Shown: positions 33,956 to 45,400 of the stretch, piece by piece | Numbering within the stretch: the first letter of the stretch is position 1 | How the letters are laid out: every line of letters begins with the position of its first letter | NCBI GenBank assembly: GCA_001584585.1 | Contig: LSYV01000091.1 | Location: 186,600-250,599, forward strand | DNA from: Gonium pectorale | Taxonomy: Eukaryota > Chlorophyta > Chlorophyceae > Chlamydomonadales > Volvocaceae | Length of the DNA: 64,000 nucleotides | Direction: 5' to 3' | Notes under the pieces: generated by a model | The model's input: the letters and a program-made list of their open reading frames with translations, nothing else | Told to the model about the DNA's origin: nothing | Database searches by the model: none | Position numbers and translations under genes: made by a program

Positions 33956-36900
33956 ATGGGCTTCACGCTCACGCGCTACCTCGCTCTGAGCGTTCTGGCG
34001 GCCTCTGCGGTGGTCTACCATGCCTTCGCGACCCGCCAATAGTAAGCTAATGGCCCCTTACTCTCCCAAGGAACACGTTTGATCTGCTTTTGCTTATGCG
34101 CGAGTCTGTTATGGTGGCCTGGAGCGGCAAAAATGGCATTCTTCTGCCCCGCAGCTTCTATCGGAGCACCATGTACTTATCTTCATCAAAGGTGGCAGTT
34201 GCAGCCATGGGCAATCTAGCCTTTGCGTTGGCGCTTTGCACCCACAAGCTGGTCATTAAGGTCAGGATTTGCAGCGGGATTCGGCCCCGAGGCTTCATCT
34301 TGCCATCAGTGTTAGTATCGCACTGCATGCAGATCTTTCTGGGCAGCCTCCGTGACATCGAGCAGGAGATGATCCGGGAGCGGTTGAGCAGTGCGGTCAT
34401 GGAGTCGCTCCTGGCGCTGACGATCTTCCGGGAGGAATTCTCGACTTTCTTCGTGGCCATGTTTGCAAGCCTGGTCTTTATCAAAGTCATGCATTGGTTG
34501 GTGCAGGTGTGCAAGGGCTAGGGGCACGGGCACGGGGCACGGGCCAGGGGCACGGAGTAGGGGCCTACTTGTGTACAATTGTTTCCCGGGCCGACGATGG
34601 CCATGAGCATTACCTGCTCTTGAGAGGAACCACCTCAACGCTCCTAGCGCGAGGGGCATGGGAGACAGCTGCCCACCACGGGGCCAGCTAGGGGTTCTGC
34701 AGCCGCCCAGTGCGCAGGGCTGCAGCGCTGTTCGTCGGTCTGTCCGAGAAGCTGCTGCAACCTGACTTTCTTGATGCACCCGGGCAGTTTTATGGTGTGG
34801 AACCTGCTGCCACGTACCGGACTAGTCCCGAGCGCCAGCAGCCAAGCATACTGTGAGGCGCAAAGCCCACCTCAGGCGCTCTGACATTCGTCAGACTGTC
34901 AAGTGCATGATGATCCCTGGCACCGTTCTCTACGTTTCTCTTCTTGTTCCACTAATTACGCGCTTTCATGGTGTCCCTGCACCGACTGGCTGACCCATCC
35001 CAACCCTGTAGCGGGAACCCCCGTTCGCATTTGCCTTCCAATCGCCCCAGGACCGCTCTGCGCGTTGGCCACCTGGACGTGCATTGTGTACAGGATGGGT
35101 GCCTATGAACTTGGTTCTGCTGCTATGCTTGAGGGTGTCTAACAGCCATTATCATGCTTGCCCTCAGGATCGTGTGGACTACGTGGAGGTCACGCCCACC
35201 ATCTCCCTACTTGGGCACGCCCGCATTGTTTCGTTCATGATTCTTCTTCTAGTAAGTGCCTTTACCTTATGTGCATGTGCTTTGATCTTGTGTTGGTATT
35301 GGGACTAAACGCCGAGGAAGGGGGTTCAGCAAGGCAGTAGCCGGGTGGAGGCATATGGCGGGCTGGCTCCCCAAGGCCTGCCATTCGGCTAACCTGTTCG
35401 TCAGGATGCATGGCCCAGGATGCACCTTGGAACTTAGAATCCTTCTGCACATCTCGACTGTGGACTTGCGGTAGTATCGTCGTCAGTTTGCGTTACATCT
35501 AGCGTTTCATTTGCGTTACAGCTGCCCGTGTTTGCCTACCGGTATCTCCGTGCGTGCTGCATACCAGTGTACTCAAGGACCCTCCAACCCCCATGCCGCG
35601 CCCTTTGCTGTAGCTTCTGGATGCTGCCTTCCTGCAGTACACTATCGCTGGTACCATCCAGTATGGCGGGCAGTCCGTGTTGCTGCTGTTCGCCTTCGAG
35701 TACGTCATCCTGGTGAGCTCCGCAGCGGATAATGCGGCCGGGCCGTGCTCGGTGCTGCTCTGGAAAGTGAACTTGTTATTGCTGTCCAGCAGCCGGTCCC
35801 CTCAGAGACCATGAGGTCGCCACCTGCTGTCGCAATGATCTCGCCCGTGCAGGCCTCCACGATCGTCCGGTACGCGCTCAAGTACGGCATGAGCATGGCC
35901 GACCTCGCTATGGACGGCAACTGGGCGGTGAGTAGGAGCAACGCGGAACGGGAGTTGGGGGATTAGGGAAGAGGGTGACGGAAATTACAGGGACCGTCTG
36001 CTCGCGTTTGCGGTGGTGGGAGCGAGAGCCATGGCTGCGTCCAACGATGCAGCCTAGTATTACCTTGTCCCCGCAGGATGCCGCTGGGAAGTGGTATGGT
36101 ACTGTGGATGTGCTTCCACCAGGGCTACTATTGCCCTGTCCCTCTTCCTATCAGACAAGGCATTTATAGAAGTGGGGAATGCAGCCACATGTCCCCTGGT
36201 TTTCCTCTGTTCCCGTCCCTCTCTGCCTGCCATCCCACCAGGGCAAGGGCGCTGCCGTGTTCTACCTGGAGCTCATCTCGGACCTGCTGCACCTTTTCGT
36301 CTACACCACCTTTTTCGCAATCGTCTTTATGCACTACGGTCTGCCGTTGCACCTGGTAAGATGGCGGGGGAGGGGGCCTGATGGCGTGACTGGGTGTGGC
36401 GACGACGGCCTCAGCAGCGTGCACCTGACAGGTCAGCACGTCCCGCTTGTGCCCATCTAATGTGCATCAACATACAATGCTCCCCACGTGCCACATGTTG
36501 CCTGTTTCAACACACTCATCTCCCGCACAGGTCCGCGACCTGTACCACACGTACCGGAACTTCCGCTCGCGAATGCACGACTTCCTTCGCTTCCGCCAGG
36601 TGCATTAATGTTGGCAATGGGGATAGCTTGTTGTGGCTCCAGTCTCGCGTTGCGCCTCATGGCGTCGTTCAGTGCTTTCGTCTCGTTAATATGGCTCACG
36701 CCTGCTTCAGCACGCACACGCCGTCCTAGTGCCCTTGATTCCGTCACCTAGCTCTTAGGCGGCGAAAGGCTTGCTTGGCAGCGTCCTCAGCATCGCGCTC
36801 CACTCATCTGCCTGCAGGTTACTGCGCGCCTGGACCGCTTCCCTGATGCCACTCCCGAGGACCTACGCCGCTGCGACGGGGTCTGCATCATTTGCAGGTG

Positions 36901-39197
36901 GGCGGTCTCGGGGCGCCGGAGTAGGGATGATTCCTAATTTGACCCTGTAAGTGGGGCCTGGCTTGTTTGCGGGGTGCTTCAGCCGACATGCTCAAAGGCC
37001 TCTGGCCAACTCGTTTTCCACAGTGATGGGTACAGGGGCCCAAGTGCTTGCAGTTCGGAAGCATGTGCAAAGGAAAGAAAGTAAATGGACATTACATCTT
37101 CTGCGCTCAACTGTAGGGAGGAGATGGCGGAGGCGGCCGCGAACAAGCGCCTCTTCTGCGGCCATGTCTTCCACTTGCACTGCCTCAGGTGCGGTGTTTT
37201 GCGGATGCCGAAGTCTTTGCCAAAGGTGCCACAGCAATGTATGCAACCCGGCGGTATTTCATAGCTCTCAAGTACTTCTTTGCCTAAACAGGAGCTGGGC
37301 TTGTGTGTTTGATCAATAGATCATAGGAACAGCCGGCTAGACGTCGGGTAACTGTGTTGACGAGCGTAAGCGTGTAAGTGATGACGTCAGTAATTGTATG
37401 CGCCCGCATGCAACCTGCCGCATTGTGTGTGCCCATATCCCGTCGCCCGGTAGGTCATGGCTGGAACGGCAGCAGAACTGCCCCACCTGCCGCGCTTCCG
37501 TCTTCCGGCGCCCACCGCAGCAGCAGCAGCCAGCGGCCCCTGCCCAGGCCCCGGCGGATGTGGCTGCTGCTCGTGACCCAGTACCGGAGCAACCTTTCGT
37601 CGCCCGCGGGGACCGCATCCCTGAGGCAGTCGCTGCAGCCGCCGGTGGCATGCTGCGTCACCGGCATGTGACGGGCCCTGAACGTGCGGTGGCAGCGCCG
37701 GGCGCTTCGGCCGCCGGGCCTTCGTCTTCTGCAGGCGCTCCCGCGTCTGGGGCTACCGCTGCGTCCGGTGGCGAGTCGTCATCGACAGCCCCTGCGGCCG
37801 CTGTGAATTCCAGGGCTGGCACGGCAGCCGCAGCAGCCGGCGCCGGCCGGCACTCAGCCGTGCGTCGGGGCACGCAGGGCACCGATACGGGGTCGGCAAA
37901 CGGCGCTCGGGCCAGTAGCGGAACCAGTTCGGCTGAGGCTTTTCGGCTTGTCGCGGAGCTGCAGGTACGATACTATCCACTGAGAAGGAGAAGCAGTAAC
38001 TGGCTTCCTCATACTGCAGTCGATGCTCAAGGATCTGGTCATGAAAGCATTTCGCCGTCGGCACTGAGCTCATCGCAAGTGCAACTCACTGACACCCCCC
38101 CTCTGTGCGACCCGCAGGCGATGCGCCAGGAGGAGCAGCTGCTGCTGCAGCGCCTCGCGCTGCTGCGGCATGACCGGCAGCCGCCCGGGGCCGCCAGCGG
38201 CGCCCACCAAGCGGCGGCCGCCGCCACCAGCACCCCTGGCGCGGCCCCAGCGGATGCTGCCCTCAAAGCCGCCGCCCGCAGCATCCGCCAGCTACGCTCC
38301 CGTATCCGGGCCAAGGAGGACGAGGTGGCAGTACGCTTCATGAGGTCTATGGCGGCTGCAGGAGGGCTGGACGAGCAGCCGGCGGAAGCGGCGGCCGCAG
38401 CCTATGCCCCAGTCAGGCCGGGTGCATCGCCCGCCCCTGGTGGCGCAGCTGGCGGCGGCCCCTTCATGTTCCCGTGGGCGCCGCCGGCGCCTACGGCCGC
38501 GCCCATGCCTTGCTTCGGGGCGGGACCCATGATGGGCCCCATGCCGCTGCCGGGCCTCATCCCCATGCTAGTACCAGTGCCGCTGTCGCAGCTGATGCTG
38601 GGCGGCGCGCTGCCTGGCGTCGGAGTGGCCGATGCCGCCCTGTTCAGCGGCGCCGGGGGCTTCGCAGCCCCGCCCATTCAGCAGCAGGAGCACCAGCACG
38701 CGGCGGCGGTCGCGGCTGTGGCGGCCGCCGCTGCTGCAGCGTCACTCGTCGTTTCAAGCGGCTTCACGTTCGCTGTGCCAGCGCCGCCGCCGCCGCAGCA
38801 CCATGTTGAGGGCGATGCTCCTCCCCCGACCGGCTTGCGTGCGGCGTCGCCGGGGGCGCCTGTGGCGGCGCCTGAGGGCTGCAGTAGCGGTGCCGCTGAG
38901 GTCGCCGCCTCGAGCACCTCAGAGGCGCAGCTTGCTGACCAGGCGGCGCCTGGCCGGGAAGCGGACTCAGTGGTGCAGACCGCTGACCGCTCCGAAGCCG
39001 CAACCGATGGAGAGGCATCTGAGCAGCAGCACTGCGAGGTTGCGGACAAGCCGATGCCCACTGCCGCATCGCCTCCCCCGGTTACTGGCGAGCATGCCGA
39101 GGACAAGGGCGACAGCACGACGGTGGGCGGCCCGGAGGACGATGACCCGCAGGAGGCGCTGAGGCGGGCTAGGCTGCAGCGCTTTGGGCAGCAGTAG
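33956..39197 (+). CDS. HRD1: HRD1/synoviolin ER-membrane E3 ubiquitin ligase
   Basis: Twelve exons: 33956-34041, 34155-34260, 34333-34506, 35168-35251, 35614-35712, 35853-35927, 36242-36355, 36531-36599, 36818-36897, 37117-37188, 37454-37964 and 38118-39197 (TAG). They give 849 residues, phases agreeing. Residues 1-270 are the multi-spanning ER domain, with the family markers HWLVQDRVDYVE and LLLFAFEYVIL. A RING-H2 follows: Cys292, Cys295, Cys309, His311, His314, Cys317, Cys328 and Cys331, with SWLERQQNCPTC. The rest is a long Ala/Pro/Gln-rich tail with a basic helix (IRQLRSRIRAKEDEVAVRFM) and an acidic C-terminus. HRD1 ubiquitinates misfolded proteins during ER-associated degradation, with SEL1L/HRD3 and derlins as usual partners. 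The tail is longer than in human SYVN1 (617 residues). The 37965-38117 intron is open and a multiple of three, so it could also be retained. Confidence 0.93.
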
Positions 39198-40361
39198 TGA
39201 TGTGACGCGAATGCGGCGGGTCACGTGTGTTAGGGCGATGCATGGGGGAGCTTAAGAACGCTGAGCTTCCCTATGCGTGCATCCAAAATTACCGCTGAGT
39301 GGGTTCCGCGTTGGGCTGGGCCTGTGCCGTCTCCTCTGCTTACAGAGCCGTTTCACGACTGTAGCACACTCCACTAGGGAGCGCGGGCGTCCGCTGTACA
39401 ACGCAATGTCATGTGGACTGGGTTTAGTGGTGGCAGGTTCAGCAGGTTCATGAACATAGACTCGCCGGCAAGATGCTGTAGTGCGCTGGGTAAACGTCAT
39501 GCGGATTGCGTCGCTGACTGGTGCCGAGTACCCCCAATGCGCGGAGTCACGCCGAACGCATGCTGTCAGCAGGGCCGTGCGTTCCGCCTCGGCTGACAGC
39601 AGTGCACGGTCCTGCTGACAGCGGGGGGCTTGGTGCGTCAGGGTCTGGAACACGCATGCACGACACCTGTCTGTAACTCGTTAGGCAAGCTGCTTGCAAC
39701 CGTAGCAAGGATTCCGATCGTCGCGTCTGCAGGTCTTCAGGAACTCCACATGATCAAGCAGCGACATTACGATCCATTCACTCGTACTTCCAAGGCCTGG
39801 ATATCCCTCCAGGGTGGGCACGCCGGCATGGTAGTCGCCTGAGCACGCCAAACGACGACCCAGACAAGCACGCGCAACAACACCGTCGACCGGGTGAACG
39901 CACAGCATCCTGGCAAGCGGGTGAACTTGGTCAGCGTGGTCCAAGTGAGTGGAGCGTTGTCTCAAACACGCGTCTTGCCTTCTCCCACTCCGCCGCTCGC
40001 CCTACTGGAAACGTCCCGTTTCTTTATGCCTGAGCCCAGTGAGGGCGGCTGGGCGGTCAAATGCTCCGTGTCCGTAGCGGTAGAGCGACGTTTCGTTGTG
40101 TAGAGAGTAGGGAAGCGGGCGCCGAGGAAGCGGTTACGAAAGGGAAGCGGCCTTGCCACGCCCCCAAACCCCAGCCTTGACGGGTATCGCAATAAACCAA
40201 CAGTGCACCAAGAGAGCAGCGCCTTCCCCTCCGTGCGCATGCACGGGTGGGAAGCAATATGCAGTCGGGGAGGGGAGGAGCCCAATGAAGCCGTACTTGT
40301 TGTGCCAGGACTGTGTTGAAAAGGAAAACGCATACGACGGGAGCTCCTGGGCGCGAGCCGT
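39198..40361. other. HRD1 3' UTR and intergenic sequence
   Basis: The HRD1 3' UTR, probably ending near the TGTAA at 39672, then sequence without a supported gene. Confidence 0.4.
39672..39676 (+). terminator. TGTAA poly(A) signal candidate for HRD1
   Basis: TGTAA 475 bases after the HRD1 stop, a typical distance for green-algal 3' UTRs. Confidence 0.45.
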
Positions 40362-41060
40362 ATGCCCCCACGCGCCGCGCCGCAGAGGGCTTCATCATCA
40401 AGTTCCTCCGGGCGGGCGGCCTCCGGTGCTGCAGCCGAGCGCTGGCAGCTGCAGCATTTTTGCCTGTTGTCCCTGCTGCTGCAGCATTGGCTGCCTCCGC
40501 TTGCGAGGGCAGTGTCTTCAGCGCACTACGGCGCGGCGCAGGACAGCCTCAGCGGCCTGGCCGTCGTGGTGTTCGCCTCCGCTGAGCCGTTCGTGCTTGA
40601 GAGCGTGACGCTGACTGCAAGCTGCATCGCCTTGCACAGGTGCCAGGAAGTCAACGAAGTCATGAAAAACGACGGCAGTGTCGACGGCGGCGGCGGCAGT
40701 GACGCCTGCAGCGGCTTGAATCATGAGGCCGTACTCTGCTTCGGGGTGGTGAGGGAGGCCGCTACTGCGACGGCCGCCCTTTCGTACTCCGAGGCAGGGC
40801 CCAGGGCCGAGCGCTGGCGGCGATGGATGGACGACGTCATAGGGGGACCACCGCTGCAGATGATCGTCAACGTCCTGGTGCATATGCCGCGCATGCGCTG
40901 GGACGCGACCCGGGTCCGGGCGCTGCTGGACTGCCTCACAGGAGGATGCACGAGCGCGCATTGCTGTCGTCCGTGTGCCTGCGCCCTGATGCGTGTGTCT
41001 GCGGACAGTCGAGGTCGTAGGTGCCATCGCTGTACCATCGAGCCTTCGTGGCAGACCTGA
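40362..41060 (+). CDS. Hypothetical ORF of 232 codons
   Basis: A single open frame from ATG to TGA. The middle has mixed, protein-like composition (SAEPFVLESVTLTASCIAL, WMDDVIGGPPLQMIVNVLVH, WDATRVRALLDCLTGG), unlike the neighbouring shadow frames. The start is low-complexity Ser/Ala, and the last 30 codons are Cys/Arg-rich and look non-coding. It runs into the LINE relic at 41066, so it may be a retrotransposon-linked fragment or an unlinked exon. No family is recognised. Confidence 0.25.
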   Translation: MPPRAAPQRASSSSSSGRAASGAAAERWQLQHFCLLSLLLQHWLPPLARAVSSAHYGAAQDSLSGLAVVVFASAEPFVLESVTLTASCIALHRCQEVNEVMKNDGSVDGGGGSDACSGLNHEAVLCFGVVREAATATAALSYSEAGPRAERWRRWMDDVIGGPPLQMIVNVLVHMPRMRWDATRVRALLDCLTGGCTSAHCCRPCACALMRVSADSRGRRCHRCTIEPSWQT

Positions 41061-41065
41061 AGATC

Positions 41066-41520
41066 GAGGAGCGTGTGGCCGACTGTTGGTCAGCTGGTGT
41101 ACTGCGGTTTCTGGCTGGCGCTGGAGCAAAGGCACACGAGGGGCTTGCGGCAAACACCCAGACACTGTATTTTGCCAACTGCACTATACCTATTTCAAAA
41201 GTTTGGGGCTTGTATGTGGACAGGCTAGACGCGCGGTGGCGCTTGCCGCATGTGAATGGTGCGCCCCGCGATTTCCCCTGCGGAGAGGCTTTGCCGGTAC
41301 GTTCATTGGATGGGTGACCCGGTGCACGTCACCCGGTTCCGCTTGGGGTGCTGGGAGACGGAAGTTAACCGCCCCATCCAATTGGCAGGCTAGGTGCGAG
41401 CGGACTTGAAAGGTGTGTGGTGGTGCCACGGCGTTGCCCTTTTCCCCCACCCCATCACTCACATTTCGTCCATGGCCCACCCGGCTCTGACGGACGTGTA
41501 ACCTGTAACCCCTGTAACCG
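41066..41520 (+). mobile_element. Non-LTR retrotransposon (LINE) 3'-end relic, copy 1
   Basis: It shares blocks with the copy at 53337-53820: GTGTGGCCGACTGTTGGTC, TTGGATGGGTGA, GGTTCCGCTTGGGGTGCTGG (one base different in copy 2), CGGACGTGTAA. It ends in a TGTAACC-type tail (ACCTGTAACCCCTGTAACC), as LINE 3' ends do. The reading frame is broken. About 195 bases (about 41109-41304) are absent from copy 2, and a segment of the zinc-knuckle part is missing here. Confidence 0.6.
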
Positions 41521-42407
41521 TAGGTCGTGCAGAGTCTGGAATAGGGAGCATAACTGCGGTACCGGTTTCCACGCCTCGAGGAGTGAGCGCCCAAGCAGCA
41601 GATCCGGCCGGCAATCCCTGCTGCGCTACTTGCTGCCGATAGCGGCCCGCGGACGGGACATCGCCACCATCGCTGCTGCCGCACACGATCTTGCTACAGG
41701 TTGACGGGTGCCGGATGTACGTCCCTGCACATCATGCCAATAGCCCACTTCGAACCTGGAGTTTGCAGCCGCATCCTGGCCTCCGCCTCCAACCCCGAAC
41801 CGTGTTGCCCACCCGGTGCATCGCGTGGGCCTGGGCCGGCAACTGGCCAACAGGGTCAACGAAACCCTTGTCATGGGTCTATGCACAAACGAATGCAACT
41901 GCAGCCGCCTGCAGCCGGCATGACACCATGGTGGGCTTGTGGCCCGGACCCGTGCGGTACACAAACCCACCAACCGAAATGGGCTAGGTGCAAGGAAGTG
42001 CGGGCCTAGGCAAGTTTACAACCCCACCTCCGGACCCGAGGGGGTTGCTTCCTGAGGTGCTGTGCTGGCTGTCTGGTATTTCGGGAAGCGATGGAGTCAG
42101 CGCATGCGTGGCACGCGGAGCGCGGTGTGATCCGCAGCTTGCCAGCCATGAGGTCACAGCAGAAGCAACAAGCCCGTAGGGGATAGAGTGCCACAGCAGA
42201 GACCTGCTGAGCAGGTTCCACAGTCGGATCCTTTGTGTATGTTTTCGCATGGAGGCTCAAGCGACTGGAGCCAAGTACATGCTTTAGTAGATTATCTCAG
42301 TTTACCATTCCGAAGGTCTGAAAGGAAAGCCGACACAGGCCGAGACCTGGTGTGTGTAGCGTGCAACAGTAAAAATAACATGAGCAGTTAACCCCAACGG
42401 CAACATC
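41521..42407. other. Intergenic region upstream of the 42.4 kb gene
   Basis: No supported gene. The sequence before 42408 (about 42230-42405) is less GC-rich and should contain the promoter and 5' UTR of the next gene. Confidence 0.4.
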
Positions 42408-45400
42408 ATGGGAAGCCTGCGGTCCTACGAGGAGGTCTGCAACCTGTCGACTTCCGATGAGGAGGACGGCTCGTCCTCAGACGTGGAAATCATAGGCGCC
42501 GAGGACTTCCGCCGTGCGGTGCATGGTCATGAAGTAGCAGCTGCACACGAAGACGTCGGCGGAGCGAACCCGGACGAAGAGGTCCTGGTCACGGGGATGG
42601 TGGGGATGGTGAGGCTCTCGACAACCAATTCTGCTGCAACGGGCGCTGAATTATCGTGGGCTGCTGAGTCTTACCCATTGTCGCCTGTAAGCGCGCACGA
42701 TGCCGCCACCCGCTCACAGGTTACGAACCGTGACTTCCCGCACGAACGTGTGCACTGCTCAGAGAACCCCTTCTCGCACGTGAAGGGCGCTGCCAACGCC
42801 AAGCACTGCTCCAAGGTACGCTCGGGATGCGCGTAAGGGCAGTAGTAGTCGGCAAGGCCTTTCGCTAGGACAGGTCTCTTTGCGAGTGGCTTGAGGGTTC
42901 GCTCGTTAGCTATCTTGTTGTTTTGGTGGCGCGCCATCTCGCCTCACACAGCAAAGCCAATGACTGTTACTTGTGGAGTCATCCACCTCTTACCGCCACA
43001 CTGCGTATTGCCCACACCCTCCTTTCCGAAGCAAGGCCCACCAATCCCCTCCTTTCCGCCCTACAAATACTTATGCATTTGGCAGTGCTTCTGCTTCGTG
43101 TGCAACCAGATCGTCTCTCAGTGCCAGTTCTGGGGCACAGGTGAGCCGGTTGGACGCTAGGGCCTCTCTTGCGCTCTCTGTCGGTGCCGGCTCCTGATGG
43201 GCCCTGTAATCGCAGGCTCTCCAGTGGGAAGCGCGTGTAGGGCCTGCCGGGTTCAGGCACGGTCATTGCATCTTGCTTCTTGCAGTAGGGGGTCACGGAA
43301 GGGGTTTGCGTGGAGGCGACGACGCTTTTTTCGCAATGTTCTCCCTTCCTGCATTATAATTGCGCCCTGCGACCGACAGCTGCCCGCTTTCCCGTGACAG
43401 CAGTTCACCAGCAAAGCAATGCGTACCCGACATCCCTCATTCCACGGTCGCACGGTGCTGATGCCTGTCAACGCACGGCGACCTGCACGCACGCCGGGCC
43501 ATTCTCTCTTGCGCAGGTTCCGCGGAGCACCACCACGCAAACGCCCACGTGACCCCTTACTGGAATCGGCTGCGCAAGGCAGGCCGGAAGGGTGACAGGG
43601 ATGAACTGCAACAGGCATTCGACCTGGGCGAAGCCGCTGACCCCCTGTCGGCGGAAAGGCTGGTAGAGGTTGCAACAGGGACCGGCAGCGGAGCCGCTGG
43701 CGGTGGGCAGCGCCGCAGCCAGCGCATCGCCGGGCGTGCGCTCAGCGCAGCAAGCCGTGGACGCAGCAACGTTGTCGCCGCCAGTGCCCCTGCCGCTGCC
43801 GGCACGAGCGGCGGCGGCATGGGCCGGTCCTTCCAGAGCAGCGCCCCCCGGGCCGGCGGTGACGGGGACGCTGCCCGGCAACACAGCTCTATGAGCGGTG
43901 TCAGCAGCGGAGGGTGCAGGGTGTACGGCGGCCCCTTCGCCAACCTTTCCAGCGGTGACAGCTTCGGCGGCGCAGTCAGTTGCGACCCAACTGGAGGTTG
44001 CTCTCCACTCCAGGACACCGCTGCTAATGCGGATGAGCAACACGGTACGGACCCACGCCCGCTTCCCTTCGTTCCGCAACCACCTGGCGCTGGTGAGGTG
44101 CGGAGCACTGCGGACCCGGCCCCCGGGGATGTGGCTTGGCAGCAGCCGATCGAGCCGATGTCAGCGGCAGCAGCGGCAACCGCGGACCCAGATAGAGCGC
44201 CAGCTGCAGCTGCACCCGCTTGGCGCAACGAGGCCACAGCCGCAGGGGCTGCTCAACCCTCCGGCTCACTCCTAAGCGCGCAGGGTACGGTGCCGTCTGC
44301 ATCCGCAAACGCAGCCGTACCGGTTGCGGCAGCTGCTCCCTCTGCCTGCATTCAAGGGCACAGCGTGCACTCAAAGGCAGGCCCACCAGCTGTGGTTGCC
44401 GGCGGGGCACCGTTGGCTCAGGTCGTGGAGCCGTCAACGGCGCCGGGTGGCCCACCAACATCGTCGATACCGTCGCGACAGGTGCGGCCATGATAAGCCG
44501 TCGAAGATACGAACATGTTTGGAGCTGGGTGGTCGGCAGCAGCCATCGAAGCACTGACAGGCGAAGGCGCCTTTCGCGCCGCGACTCCGTTTAATGCAGG
44601 CCGACCGTTGCGTACCGTACAGAGAGTGTTCCCCGCCTTGCCCTGCATCCCGCAGCCGCCAATCCCACACCGGCTTCTCGCGATGCTGGGGCGCCGCCTT
44701 ATATCTGCGAGCGGCTGTGGCTCAGCGGTGCCGGAAGGGGCAGCGGCGCCAAAGCCGGGGGAGACACACGCCAAGGCGAGCGGCTCTGGTCCCCAGGAGC
44801 GGACTGCATCGGGACTGGTCGCAGCGGCCGGCGGTGCTGCCCTCATTGATAGCCCAACCGCCACCGCACAGGTATGAGTGCGGCTGTATCGCACGGCGGC
44901 CCGGGCTTGCGGTCCAGACCCTTGTATGGGGAGAAACCATAGCAACCTTCGATACCTAAACGTGGGTGACATGCCGCTGGACCCACGGATCCTTCTGGCA
45001 CACAGTATCCGAGTTACCAAGTGCCTGGCACAAGCCCTCTACTCCTGACCCCACTTCCTGGCCTCAGGCGTGCCGTTCGGGCACAGCTGCGGGCGGCGTT
45101 GGCACATACACGGGCGCGTCAGTGGAGACCAGGGTCCATAATGGAGTCGCCCCCTTGGCAGGTCTCACAACAGCCGCACCCGACCAGGCAGCCCGGTTCG
45201 TAGGCGGCAGCGTCACAATGGGCACCTCCACGCCAGGCCCCGAACGGGGCGCGCAGCTGCAGGTGAGGGCATGGGCTTCGTAGGCTGTGTGCTTAATGAA
45301 ACGCTTTGTCTGGTGTCATTGTCCTGCTTCTCCTTGACAGCTTTCCTGCCTGGACTCCTTGCTTGCTCAGGCTGCCCGTGCATTTCCGCCTCACTTGATG

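Noticed and set aside
38632..39162. 176-codon plus frame inside the HRD1 tail
   Set aside because: Arg-rich shadow of the Ala/Pro-rich HRD1 exon, which is continuous to the stop at 39197.
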